Shown here: positions 48,008 through 60,854 of the stretch, piece by piece | How positions within the stretch are numbered: the stretch's first letter is position 1 | Layout: each line of letters opens with the position of its first letter | Origin: Symsagittifera roscoffensis | Taxonomy: Eukaryota; Xenacoelomorpha; Acoela; Convolutidae | Direction of reading: 5' to 3' | Length of the DNA stretch: 64,000 nucleotides | NCBI RefSeq assembly: GCF_963678635.1 | Contig: NC_087069.1 | Coordinates: 5,005,472-5,069,471, forward strand | Translations under genes and position numbers: made by a program | The notes under the pieces: generated by a model | Database searches by the model: none | The model's input: the letters and a program-made list of their open reading frames with translations, nothing else | Told to the model about the DNA's origin: nothing

Positions 48008-48620
48008 ACCCGGGTTGACGTCCTTAGAAGAAAAATGCCTATCATGCAGTTTCATTATGAAGTATATGGAAAAAATGCAGATCATACAAAATTCATACAG
48101 AATTTAATAATTGTTTTAAAGATTTTTAGTGAACATTTGGGGTCTATTTTCTTCTTTTGAAGCTTTTTTGGTCATCAAAAACATTGACAATTTTCGATAG
48201 AAATGCTTATCGCACATTTTTGATGTATGTAATTTATAAGATAACCATTTTGTCATAGAAAAAACAATTTTTTTAAAAACCACCAAAAAATGTTTCAGGG
48301 TATTTTTATACAGATTTAAATAAGTTATTTATAAGATAGAGGGCTTTTGACACTCAAAAACTTAATTATAGTTTTTTTTGAGAAAAAGCTTATCAAATCT
48401 TTTTCATATATGAAAATCTATGATAAGCATTTAAGAAAACTTCAACTTATTTAGAAATCAATCAAAACTGCGTACGGGTGGTTTTGAATGAGCTTAAATT
48501 TCACAAAAAAGTGACAGCAGTCTTCTTGGTCGCAAAAAACTGTATTTCCTTTTGGTCGAATAAATTCTTATCATTTTCTTTTCATATATGAAAGATATAA
48601 ACTATTCATAAATCAATTAA
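48008..48620. repeat. Palindromic P-family cluster
   Basis: Starts CCCGGGTTGACGTCC, as at 27157, and runs through several ATGCTTATCAT ... TTCATATATGAAA units in the same order as 27155-27870, but more diverged. Confidence 0.6.
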
Positions 48621-49109
48621 AGTGTGATGGGGTAGTTTTAAATGAAAGTAACTTAAATCAATTGTGTCACATTTTTTCAATTTTGAATCATTGTTATGTA
48701 AAATTTAGCTTTCCTATGTTTCAATTTGATTGAAAAACGGTAAATTTATTTGTCATTAGATGATATCATCGCAGAAAACTTTTATTCCGATCGGAGCAAT
48801 AGAGTTCGGTATAGAGTGCTCACGTGTGGTTTCTATCCCACTGAGTCTTTCAGAATTTTTTTAAAAATTAAACTAAAAAACGAATAGACTGCGGTTTTTT
48901 TTTAAATTAAACGAGCTCTCAGCTTTTCTAAATCATTTCTGTGTTATGGTAAAGTGAAGTAGATATGAAATATGATACTTTTTTTACTTCTGCAAAAAAC
49001 TCTTCATGTCTTTTTTACCGTTTTATTTTCATTTACGTTTAGCCTGAAGGTTTTTCTTGGGAACGTGGTTGAGTTTAGTTCAGGGGTGGCCTTCTCATAC
49101 AGTAATTTT

Positions 49110-49260
49110 GGATAGGGTGCACCGTCTGTTCGTCACACTATCTTAATTTTGGCTGGTTAGAAATGTGCAACTTCTTAGTCTAGTATCAACCCGTATCTTA
49201 CTCTTATATTCAATAGAAATAGATCTATAGAATCTCAATAGATCTAGTAGATACTGGTAT
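49110..49260. repeat. Dispersed repeat shared with 13975-14160
   Basis: Second copy of the GGATAGGGTGCACCG repeat, ending AGATACTGG. Flanks differ from the first copy. Confidence 0.6.
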
Positions 49261-49984
49261 TCTTGCGATGAGTTGATTTTATCAAAAAACTGTTGCAATT
49301 ATATTCATTTTTTTAAAGAATTGAGTTAGCAAATTGATTTTTTGCGACATCATTATCAATTAATGGTCAAACTAATTTAAACTGGCTAAAATTGATTTTT
49401 GATTCGTCATAGGTGCCAAATGTGAGGCGAACATATCGAAAGCCAACCAACCAATGGCAGCTAGAAACACATTATTCCACAGTTTTTACCTTGTAAATCT
49501 GTGCATAATGATGTTTCTGTGCGCCATCGCTTAGTTGATTTTCGAAAGGATGGGCCCATATATGATTCCTTTGAAAGATGGTTCTTGTGACGAAGGAAGA
49601 AGTTACAATATATGAGTTGTTTTTCGAGATGTTCCATATCTGACATCCAAGATGTTCTGAGTTAGTTTTTTATAGAACTTCTGGATGCAGATACTAAATA
49701 AGACTTGGGTGTAGATACTGGCCTCGACAACTGATTGAACGTTGATATCGTCTGGCAGCGACTTTCATCTCAAATTTTGTTGTATTTTTTTTTCAACCTT
49801 TGGTATGGTCCAGGTAGAATTAGCAAGTTTGAGCTGTCTCAAACTAGTGGAGAATTAGCGAAAAACGCAGTCGAGGTTCCAACCTCTTTTGTTTTCTCGA
49901 TATTCTCCATTTTCAGAGATGGCACGCTTCATATGATAGTCTTAAATCTACTTGCCATGTTTCATCAACACAACAAGCATTCTA

Positions 49985-50365
49985 TTCAGTTTTATATAAT
50001 GAAAAAACTGCCTATCATACAATTTAATAGTATGCAAAAAATGCTCGTCACAGAATTCCATAGTATGGAAAAAATGCTTGTCATACAATTTCATAGTATG
50101 GAAAAAATGCTTATCATAAAATTTCATGGTAGAGAAAAAATGCTTATCATGCTATTTTCATACAATTTTGGGGATAAGGAGACTAATGAAAAAGCTCAAT
50201 TTTAAATTCCAGACTATGGAAAAAAAGCTTGTTATAAAATTTCATAGTATGGAAAAAAAGATTGTTTTGCTATTTTCATACACTTAATTTTTGTCTATGA
50301 AATTGAATGAAAAAGTATGATAAGCATTTTTTTTCATGCTTGAATACTGTATGATAAAAAATTTT
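49985..50365. repeat. Tandemly arranged P-family units (~33 bp)
   Basis: AGTATGGAAAAAATGCTTGTCATACAATTTCAT-like units follow each other at roughly 33-bp spacing from 49995 to 50150, then continue in looser form. A 156-aa frame through this region (49735-50205) simply translates the repeat. Confidence 0.65.
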
Positions 50366-50805
50366 TGTCAATTCGGGTATACATGTATATAGGCAGAAGT
50401 GAAATTTACTTGGGCGAAGTGGAAGTATGCAAAAAAGTAAAGAGAGCAATTTTGATTGAATGTATTTTTGTAGAAGACCTGTTTTGAATTTCTTTTAAAT
50501 CAGTTAAGAACTAATCAAAACCATGACTTCAAAGCACTCGTGCCTAACCTCATTTCGCTCTAATTTTTGGGAATCATGATGCAAAGGTCTGCAATGGAGA
50601 TTCTGCTAAAATCCGTTATGTTAAGCAGATACTATAAAACAGTGAAATAACCTGAAAAAAATACCTTGAGCAAATACCTGAAATACTTTGAGCAATAGTT
50701 GAAATATCTTGAGCAAAAAAAGCTTCAAATTCAAAAATGGTTTCAAATCTGAAATAATCAAGAAAAAAAGTTTTAGAATTCAAGTTTTTGTCTGAAATAG
50801 ATTTT

Positions 50806-51456
50806 TCAATAACGAACTAATAACGAAAACCATTTTTTTCTAAATCTAAAATTAGATCTGAATTTAATCGTTTCTAAAGAACAGGCGTTAGTGTAACAGA
50901 CACTAGCGATTTCAGTTGAAGCTTTTTTCTTAGGATTTAAAAAAGTCATCAATCTTTGACTGACCGACCCTCTAGCTTTTCCAAAAGCGCCGAGAATTGG
51001 GTCATAATAAGACATGAATATAATTTTTTTTCGAACGAAAAAAGGTCGGCAAAGTTTTGAAAAATAGTCAAAAGCATGTTACCCCACCCCTATCGACATA
51101 GTTTTAGATCCTCCACTGATTTTAATATGATTTTTAGAACTGATTTTTTTTTGAAATAGAAAATCAACTAGGTAGGGGCGTCTTGTGTCATATGTAATTA
51201 GAATCCAAACTTTCATTAATTTGAGGTCGCTGATGAGACGAAAATGTATATTGCACAACTCAGTGATTCGGAAGCTTAGCAGTGACCAGCAGATTGTGAA
51301 AAAAAAGATCACCGCCATTAGTGAACAATACAATTTTGAGAAGTTTTCTATGCCGTTTAAAGATGGCTTTTTATCCAGTTCGACTTTTGCGCACTCAACG
51401 TGATATAAAAACATTTTGCGAAAAAAAATGCTTTGAATGACACGGAAATTATTCAA
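50806..51456 (-). CDS. Possible membrane-protein gene fragment, unrecognised
   Basis: The 51456-51079 frame encodes 125 aa with one hydrophobic span (CSLMAVIFFFTICWSLLSF) between charged parts. A second frame, 51015-50806, reads YYDPILGAFGKARGSVSQRL followed by a basic segment. Both have more balanced residue use than the surrounding chance frames and could be adjacent exons. No family is recognised, splice sites are not certain and no start is defined. Confidence 0.25.
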
Positions 51457-52199
51457 TATTAGATTGTTTAATTATCGCGCTCAGATTTTTAAAGAAGTTC
51501 GATAGATTTTATCCTATGTCTTTTATTCACGTAGAACCTTATCTCATATTCTCTATTAGTGTAATTGATAATTACGTTTATCTTTTTACACAAAATTCGC
51601 TAAAATTCATAAATCTTCTGAGATAGATTTTATCTTGTCGTTCATTGAAATATAGAATTTTTGAGTTTTTTATAAACAGACCACAAAAACTGCACAAAAC
51701 CGATTATCAACTCGTTTTACTAAGTGCGGGTAGGATTATCAAGTCCAGTAAAAACAACCCCAGAATCACTTCTTTCTTTTTTGTTGGTCTTGTAAAATTT
51801 TTCTATTTTTTAAATATAGCATCAACAAATTACTATTTGAAATCCTCGTCAAAGACTTATTTACATTTATATATAATTTTTAAATATATAACAGATTTTT
51901 ATTAAAATAAGTATATTGATATATAAAACTTGAATTAAAACTGTTTGCAACAATTATTATTGAAAGAAACTCAATATGATTCAAATAAAAAACGGTTTAA
52001 AAACATTTGTTTAAGCAGGTGTTTGATATGAACAAAAATTTTGACTATATTTGAAATATAAACATTTTTTTTGATCTTCAGGCAAATAACCCCAAAATTA
52101 TTATCCATCTTACCACTCACAGTCTATCGAGCAGTTCATTTTTAAGCTTTTTTCCAATAAACTAGCTATAAAAAGTTTGATAAAAAAAATTGACTGACC
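51457..52199. other. Intergenic, upstream of the REJ-domain gene
   Basis: AT-rich, nothing recognised beyond possible promoter sequence for the downstream gene. Confidence 0.4.
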
Positions 52200-53759
52200 A
52201 TGAGCTGGGTTGCAGTGCTAGTCATCCTTTTATTATTTGACAAAGGTTAGTATATATAGAAAGAGAGATAACTTTTTAAAATGAAAATGGCACTTTTTTT
52301 AGCCCATTAACGCAAAAGTTTAAAAGACGATGTCTTATGAAAGGGGATAATTTTTGTTTTGGAAAATTGAAAATACTATAATTTCGATTGAAATTGTGGC
52401 AAAATCCAGATAGAACAAAATTACACAAAAAGTCCAAAGGTTATGTTTTAGGTTTCTCAACATGCGACCCTCCATTTGTCAACATGCAAAATAGCGGACC
52501 CAGCTGGGAATACCCAGTCGCGAAATCAATCGCCGAAAAAATCACCCTGGAAGCGAAAGTCACAATCGATTGCCCAAATAATGATGCTTCCTACTTATGG
52601 CAGAGTTGGATTGAAACTGAATCGGCTAAGCAAACTCTGGAATTGACTTCTGGGCCAGAAATTACGTTGGAACCCTTTTCGATGTCTCCAGGAAAAGCTG
52701 TTGTATGCCTTAATGTCAGTCTCAATAGTTCACCATTCCATTCAACCGAGTCTTGCGGATATTTCATATTCTGTGTTCCTGATCCAAAAGCTCAAATTCT
52801 GAAATCAATGCCAACATCTGCGGATCCCAACCAGGTTTTGTCCATTGACGCTTCCGACTCTTTGGACCCTTTGGACGTTGCCAATGTTCCTAATGATCAC
52901 CAGCCGGGTGAGCCTAAGTTTGAGTGGTATTGTTCACAGGATTTGGATATTTCAGACGTAACAACTTCAACCACAGCCGTCCCAGTGACATTAAACTTTA
53001 ACACAGGAAACTCAGAAGAAGAAGAAGAAGAAGATGATGATGACAAAAGAGCTCGTCTCAGATCCAGGCGATCAGTTGGAACTATGTGTGCAACCAGCAT
53101 TCCAGAGAAAATCACCAGTTGTACTTCAAACGTCTGTCAGATCGTTCCAGCGGATATATACCTCGGTGTCAACAGATGGATCAAATTTGAGGTAAGTACA
53201 AAAATCAACTCTTTTTAGGCAAAAAATAAACAAATGAAGCTTTAAATTTAATACTGCCTGGAACATCTATAGATCCATTTTCAGGTCTCTCCAAAAACAA
53301 TGGATGAAATACCAATGCCATTGTAGCGATGATATTGAATACTTTTTATATTTCGGCAAAGTCTATTCGTTTTTCAAAGATTCCCACGCGAAGGAAAATT
53401 CGTTGGCTTACCTTTTCAATTCTTCGTCTCACCCTATCATTTAGTTTTTTAAGGTCCGCCAACAAATACACGAAAAAATGGATATCAAAATCTTCAAAGA
53501 AGCTTGCCGCTTTTAGATTTTGCTTACATAATTAAATGCGTTAAACAAGAAATAAATGGAAATTTTTTAGTAATTTGTTTTCATTTTTCGTGCATTTTTG
53601 GGTTCGCTAGAAAAACTTGTTTTTCATTATTTTTTGATCTTTTTCAACTCCATTTTCTTCCTATTAGGTCCGAATGAGTGATACAATTCACTTCAGGGAG
53701 GGCAGGGATGCAAAAAACGTCTACTTCACTGGGGGATTGGCACCACAAATCTCCATCAG
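52200..53759 (+). CDS. REJ-domain surface protein, N-terminal exons (partial)
   Basis: Exons 52200-52245, 52452-53191 and 53668-53759 join in frame over GT-AG introns (phases 1 and 0). The first exon encodes a signal peptide (MSWVAVLVILLLFDKG). Cysteine-rich extracellular sequence follows, then a segment typical of the REJ module of polycystin-1, PKDREJ and sea-urchin receptor for egg jelly: VLSIDASDSLDPLD ... FEWYC (residues about 150-195). These are large cell-surface proteins involved in sensing or fertilisation. An acidic run (six Glu, four Asp) followed by RSRR, a furin-like site, lies at about 203-222. Exon 3 (VRMSDTIHF ... LAPQISI) fits the following beta-strands and ends in a GTAAAC donor at phase 2. 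No further exon was found downstream, so the gene is truncated here or continues over a large intron. Confidence 0.65.
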
Positions 53760-54837
53760 GTAAACGACCATCACGTTCACAACAGCCAAACCAAAGTCCT
53801 TTCAGTGAATACAATTTCTTTCAAATGAAACTCATGTTGAACAATTTCAGCAAAGCTACAGTTTTTCTAATAAACTAAAAAGTTAGAGATTTTTTGCAGT
53901 TTTGAAAAAAATAATCTTTTTTTAGTGTACTAAAAAATTGCAGTTTTTGAAACTACTCAAAAAAACAGTTTTGTTATGCAAAATAAAAAAAAACTATAGA
54001 GTTTGTTTGAGACCTAGAAGTTATGACGCATCTTGGTAATGCGATGCTTTCTAATCCCACTTTGGAAAGAGTATGAATGTTAAGAAAAGAAATTACGAGG
54101 CCAAACTATACATTTTGTGAATTGTGAGCGGATTCCGCAATAGACCCGCTCTCTTTATTCTTCTTTTGTTCATTCTTTTCCTTTGATCGTTCCAAAAAAA
54201 TTTAAACAAATTTAAAGACTTGTCTATGAAATCCAGGAACACATAGAAACAAAATTGTACCCCTATCCAGTGCACAGTTTGGCCTCGTAATGACAAGATT
54301 GCTCGTATCAAGGCAAAACACTGAATGTTCCAATTACCCTTCATTTGGTCTAAATTGTTTTTTGGTATACTAAACTTTAGCAAAACCACGAGTTTTAAGC
54401 TGATAGCATCAAAAACTTAGTCTTGCAATTTGAGTCATGTATGGAGTTAAACAATCCCATTAGTTTAATTCTTTAATTCAGTTTGGAACAATTTTGTAGA
54501 GCGGAATAATTTGCCTCGCTAAAAAAAGAAAACGAGCCTTTAGCCAGATTTTTGGCACGATAAAGGTGTGAACTATAGATGATACTACACTATGGGGGAT
54601 ACTACACCCAGCTAGGCCCTTTCGAATAAAGGTAACAATCCTTTGAGAAAGCCAGGAGTTTTGATAAAAAAACGCTCTGAGCCTATATATTTCTCACTTT
54701 TTTGGAAAATCGGAAAAAGCTACTGAAGAGAAGCGGATATCAATTGAACAAAGCTAAGATTTCAAAACCCTTTTGGAAAAAATTCATACCCTTTTCTTAA
54801 TATCATGAAAACAACTTTTCGAGGAAACAGAATTATA

Positions 54838-55246
54838 GTTCCGACTCTCTCACCAACCGTAGCGTCCCTCTTTGGGCTTTTATGACATCGGTTGTTGCCT
54901 GACCAACCTCACTTTTTCTAATAGCGCCTATGGCGCCAATATATATTAATTGTGAAGGAGAGCGCGTGCCGAAAAAGGTTCTTTTTTTGCCCAAAATTTT
55001 CCAAAAAATTGCCTGAGGCGCAAAATTTTTTGTCAAAATAGGGTTTTTATTGTCTTCTGCATGAAAATTATAAATTTCTGTGTTTGAAATAGCATGTGGG
55101 GGATAAATTTCAAAAAAAACTTTAAAAACCTCTGAAAATTTTTCTTTTTTCCTTTGGAAATTTTGTCAACTTTTATATTTTATAAGACTCCATAGATTTT
55201 AAAATTCAGTTGAATCAATCAGTTTTGCGCATATACGAGCAGTCCT
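54838..55246 (+). mobile_element. R element, strongly diverged
   Basis: Starts GTTCCGACTCTC; GCATGTGGGGGATAAATTTC and GACTCCATAGATTTTAAAA correspond to family landmarks; ends ATACGAGCAGTCCTA. The hairpins are gone. Confidence 0.5.
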
Positions 55247-56989
55247 ATTCAATTCTATAATTTCAGACTATATTAAATAGGAGAACAGTTAAAATAAACT
55301 TATTATAAAAATAAATAAGGCAGCCACATAAAAATTAATGGACAGACTCGCATTAAGAACACGAGTCTCTGATCTCAAAAAATTAATCCAGGTATATGTG
55401 TTAAGACTTACACAAACGAAAATGGCTGAAACAATTTTTACTTGACAAAAAAACTCAAATTTTTCACCGAACCATTCATCCAACATTATTTGGAAAAAAA
55501 TTGACTATCAAGGGCACTTTAAACACAACTTAAAAACCAACTTTTAAAATCTATTAAGATTTTCTTGTATAACCTATTTTTGGGATAAACAACCTCTCAT
55601 AAATTCAATACAGCTTGAAAATTAACAATACAAGAGTTTCAAGGATTTTTTTCCATCTGCCTGATAACTCCAAGTAAAACTCAAAAACCCAACTTTTTTT
55701 TCAAAGAAAAAAAGATTTACAAAAATGTTTCACTGAAGCGCTAAAATTTCATAAATTGTCTCCTGGCTTGATAAGAAAATAAAAAACTGCTTTTTCTTCA
55801 ATTAAAAATTAAGACAAACAACTTTCCATGCACAAAATATGTTTCCAAGTTTTAAGCCTATCTTTTTATTTTGTGTTCATAACAAAAAACAAAAGCCTAG
55901 TTATTCAAAATACTCGAGGCTTCAGGAATTAGGGATCTCAAAAACAGATATCGATGAGGCTTGACTAAAGCTTCACACAATGCATAAACGGTTTGTTCAA
56001 TTTCATTTTCCGTTAGAGCAATTTCCGAAATCAAACATGGATTAGAAACGGTACTATAATCGTTTCCAACCCAATAAAAATGATTTTAGTTCAAAAACCG
56101 TGACAACTTGGTCGTTCAAATTTAGGTGACAGGACAAAGTATCCCATACGAAAGTATCCCATTACAAAATGCCCCATACCAATATATTCCATTGAACTGA
56201 AAACTGAAAGCTTTGTTTTTTTTTCAGTCATATACTTGTCTAATGTTATACTAATCAATATATTTTTTATTGCTTCACAGCTTTTCAGACAAAATCTGTC
56301 TCGAGTTCGAAAACCACATAAACTCCAAAAAATCAAAGAATCGGCTAATAGTTTGTCTCAGACAGTTTTGACAATTAGAATTTGAAATTGAAAGTGCGGC
56401 TCGTCTTTTGTTTTGTTTTGAAAGAAAGACTTTAAAACAGAGTAAATTTGTTTGTTTGGTCTGAATTGACTCGTAAAAAATTGAAGTTTTTCAGGAAAAC
56501 AAAAAGATTTTGAAATCTGGCCGATTGATTTCAAAGGCTGTAACTGAAATATACTTTTTTTTTAGATTTTATCAAGTAATCAAATCAAGCAATTCAACTT
56601 TTCAAGCAAATCAAGCAATTCAACTACAAACCAAATTGATTCACAGTAAGTAACTGATTGATCTGATGAAGTTTTCAGAGTCAACGTATTATTGTTCCTC
56701 AAGCTGCAATTTGTTTGTTTAAAAGTTTCAATATTCTCTTGAAGACTTCCACAGATTCATGATTTCATTGCGTTGATTGCTAACTTTTATATAACCGAAC
56801 TCAATTTTCAAAGTAAAAACGGATTAGTTTTAAGCTTTCATGCAGGTCAATGAAACGACTAATCCTTCAGTTTTGCATATGAATTCACCATTTCGAACTC
56901 AACTTCAACATACTCCAAACTTTGCATTGTTAAAAAAGTTCCCTAAAATCGCCAAGGACTTTTGAAGAACGAATAAAAGTTTGTGTCAT

Positions 56990-57459
56990 AGTTTTTTGCT
57001 TGCAAACGAATTTTGTCTTTTAGTTAGCTTTTTTTCGGAACTTTTGTTTATCATAACATAATTATTGATATCCTTGAGCTCAAATCAGAAACAGTTTGCA
57101 CTTACGATCTTTTTTGAAAAAATTATGAGAAATTTGAATTGAAAACTTGAGGTACTAAGTATTAAGAGAGTTATGAAGATTTTGAAATTTGTGATAAATA
57201 ACGCGCGGTTTACTTCGTCATCTGAAGCATAAAAAATGTCAAAAATTAAATTGAAAAACTTTAATCTCGTATGTACGTAAGGTCAGACCTCAATTACGAC
57301 TTTGTTTTTTACATAGCGGCTTGGTGGATGTTAAACAAAAAACATTTTTAAAATTCTTTTTTAAAAGAAAAATCAATTTTTTTTTCAAATCAAAAACGAT
57401 AAAACGTGTATTCAAAAGGTTCAGTTTATTGTGATCAGTCACTGATGTGAACAGTCTTG
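56990..57459 (+). mobile_element. R element, strongly diverged
   Basis: CCTTGAGCTCAAATCAG, ACGATCTTTTTTGAAAAAATTATG and AATAACGCGCG appear in family order, and the 3' end is GAACAGTCTTG. The start is unclear. Confidence 0.45.
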
Positions 57460-60400
57460 TTGCATATGGCTGAGAAAAAATTGAGAGAAAGGCATGAAAA
57501 TTTTTCAGTCTATTAATATTTCATAAGCATTACATAATCAGGGCAAAACTTCAAATATTTTTCTGCCGAAGGCATTCTTTAGCTTAGTTTTTTTGAAAAA
57601 TTGTTTTCCATCTTGCCAAGATCCTGCATCGGCAATTTGAAGTGATATTAAATGATTGAGTCACATTACTTCAAGTCACAATTGACACAAGTGACAACAC
57701 TTCAAATTGAATTTGACAGCAGGAACTATTTCGCTAAACCTCTCGTTTTTGATGCGAGCATTTTGAAAGTTAAATACTCAGGACAAAAACTCGAAAAATT
57801 AACAATCCTTTTAACGTCCTGAGGTAATCTGAGTAAGAGTTATTCAATAGAATTGAAATTTTTTCAAACAATTTCAAAACACGATATGATTTGATTTAAT
57901 TTGACTTAATACATATTATATAAGATTATCTTTTTTTTGAAACAGTACACAACTTAGCTGAAACTATGCTGAAAGCTACTGAGACTTCGAAAAAAAGTTG
58001 AAATTTTTGGGAAAAAAAGCAAAAATTTCAAAGTTTTTGGAAAAAATTGCAAAAAATTCAACATTTTGGAAAGAAATGCAGAAATCTCAAGGTTTTGGCT
58101 AGTTTTTTGTTGCTTCTGATCTAATTGAAAAAATAGACACACGTGTAGAGTTTTGAAACTAAGCTCAAATTGTATTTTATGGATTTTAGCTGAATCAATA
58201 ATGAAACTTCAGGTTTCTCGGATAATTATGCTTATTTTCGAGAAAGTAAAAATTACTCAAATACATCCAAAGTTTTCTTTTTTTAACCTTTCTTTTGTAA
58301 AGTTGACTGTTTGTTTTTGTCCAACTCAAGGAGAATTCACTTAAGAATCTCAATTCAATTGAACAATAAGCGCAATATTCATTGAAACTTTTAGATCAAA
58401 CTCCATGCTCCAACTTCCAACTCCTTCTGAGTTTTTTTCTCAAAGATTAACCCAATTTTGTGCAAAAATTACAACATCTGAGAATCTTTTAACATTATTT
58501 ATGGTATTAAATTTCAAATCATTGATAAAATTCCACAATTTACAACTGAATTTGACTAAAAATGGGTTAATTTTTTCCTAAAAATATATTAGATCGTATG
58601 ATCTTCAACAAAATCTTCTTCAAAACTGATGATTATCTCTCTTTTGCTTCTACAACATAAGTTTTATGGTTTTTCCGTAGAAGTTTCGAATTTTTCAAGC
58701 CTATTCTTGCTGTCTGCTTATTACAAGGTTGCGCTATTGAACTCACTTAGCTGGAAAAGTTAGTCAGAACTAAGGATTTTGAGAGAAAATAGTATCAATT
58801 GAACGAACAATTTGCTGGCAGAGATGAAATTAGAACTGATAACGTCTAATCATTACCATGTAATTTGTACAGGTTCTTCTTTAGCTTGCCTTGTTAAGTT
58901 GCTACTGCAAACTATTTCTGCAAAAACACAACTTTTGGTATCATTAACTATCACTTTTCTTGCAAATAATTTATTAAATCGCCCTTGTTCTTGCTTTTTG
59001 TCGGAAGTTTTCTCAAAAATGTCTAAGTGAGAAAATATTGGTGCTATTTTAAACATTCGAAAATCCCTGAAAAAAATGTGAATTTAAAGTTGTAATTTTA
59101 CGTTGATTTCTTAGAATAAATAAAGAGCAGCTCTATTGATATAGTCTGCAAAATCTTCGGAAGTAGAAATACACAGGGAACTTCGTTCCATTTTTCTGCA
59201 ATATTTATGAACTTCTAAAAAATATGTTCTCAAAAAAATAGATTAAAGAAAGGAAATCAAGGTGCAAATTGTAACAATTGAATAATTTTGCGAAGTTTAT
59301 TACGCAAAAAACTATAGTTCTACGAAATTTTTTAATTGAGAAAAAAAAATTGAAGCTGACCAGAACTCTTTATTGTGTGTCTAATTGAAATTTTTCTTGT
59401 TAAAATTCATATAATCAACATCTGAGTCTGCTGAAAAGTTACTTTTTATTGAGATCTTCAGCAAGCTTGATATTATTATCTCCAAAAATCTTCTACATCA
59501 AATTTTTTAAAATCCAAAATAATGAAATGTAGATCTCGAAAGCAATTTATGCTCCATGTATCATCTACAAAGATATGTTGGAGTTGGGCTCACTTCAGAA
59601 AAATTATTTACCAAAAAATTTGAATTTTCTTAGAAGTTTACCTAGTATATCAAATGATAGAAAGTTTTCCAAGCATTACGTTTTTATGTTGGATTTTGTC
59701 TCAAGATGTAATTTGTAAGCTAAATTTTAATAAAATTCTCTAAACTCCTGATGAACTTAAGTTGAGTTTTTATCTCAACTTGGTAATTTCTTAGTTTCTG
59801 CTTCTTCTACTATCCTCCAACTTAATCCAATTTGAACAAAACTTTACTTGAAAACTTGAGTTTTAAATGAAAAAATGTATCATTTCAACGAACGTTCATT
59901 AATCCGAAGCAGAATTAAAACCACAAATTTTTTTCCAAAAAACTTGAAATTATTTTCTCAACCGCATATCTGTATGTTGCTGTCTCAACTCTGAATTTCT
60001 ATATTGAAGTAAGTTTTTGGTTGAGAATATATTTTATTAAGTTGAAGTTTTTGAAAGTTAGCAAGAACATATATTTTTTTACTCTTTTCGATGTCAGTTA
60101 TGAAATTTGTTAGAAACCAGTAGTACACCATTATTCCGAGTAAATCAACCCTCCTTATCTGCTTAAAAGTTTACTTTTCTATGAACACTTTTACAAGCAC
60201 TAAACAAGGAAAACTCTAAAATAGTAACTAGGCAAAACCTTTCAAATAGTCGATATTTTTATAAATATCCAATAGTGTTAACAAAATTTTCAGCAAATAC
60301 TTAAGCAATCATCAGGTTATTCAGTTTTACTACAAAGTTATCGCAGCAAAATCTCCGCAAACTTGCAACCAATAGAGCTTTTTTGTAGATAAAAGATTTT

Positions 60401-60599
60401 AGGATCGATTTCCATTGAAATTTTCACCAAAAAATTGAACTCGATTGTTGCTGGATTTATCATCAAACAGAATCTTTGAATAAAAAACTGACAGATCAAG
60501 AATAGAACAACTTTTATTAGAGTTTTTTCAAATTTTTTATAGACATTTCAGATTCAGTAAAAATTATTATTCAAAGTATTTCCTCCTAGCTTTTTTTAA

Positions 60600-60854
60600 T
60601 TAAAATTGTATTAATTTTACCTTCTCTTGGAGTGTTTTTCGAGACTGCTGAGCACAAAATATATAATTATGTTAACAAAAATAATGCTTCTTCTTAATGT
60701 GATTAGTGAGTTTCTCGCTGCTATATGTATAAAAGTTACAATTGGAACACTTTGAAACGCCACAGTGCTTACGATGTCTTGATGCGTCTGAGCAAGTGTA
60801 ATCTTTGCCACATTCAAGACATGCAACTCTTTCGTTTCTATTCAGTGACGGCAT
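60600..60854 (-). CDS. Short C2H2 zinc-finger protein, possibly broken
   Basis: From ATG at 60854 a 60-aa protein carries two compact fingers: CLECGKDYTCSDASRHRKHC (a C-C-H-C variant ending in Cys) and CSNCNFYTYSSEKLTNHIKK-KH, a regular C2H2 with x12 and x4 spacing. It ends with TAA at 60674-60672, but the same frame stays open for 23 more codons (HNYIFCAQQSRKTLQEKVKL) to 60600, hinting that the stop may be a mutation. Two fingers are enough for nucleic-acid or protein binding. No intron needed; GAG directly precedes the ATG. Partner and function unknown; it could be a transposon-encoded or retroposed fragment. Confidence 0.5.

Larger units (their letters stand above)
53760..60599. other. Large AT-rich region without a supported gene
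   Basis: About 6.8 kb. It holds diverged R copies (54294-54345, 54838-55246, 56990-57459), the second copy of the GCGGATTCCG repeat (54110-54295), a run of AATCAAGCAATTCAA repeats (56580-56630) and three ~35-bp tandem units (about 58000-58095). No further exon of the REJ gene was recognised. Confidence 0.5.

Noticed and set aside
49735-50205. 156-aa plus-strand frame with repeated MEKMLV-type segments
   Set aside because: It is the translation of a ~33-bp tandem P-family repeat.
51185-51403. 72-aa plus-strand frame
   Set aside because: It is antisense to the better-composed minus-strand membrane-protein frame.
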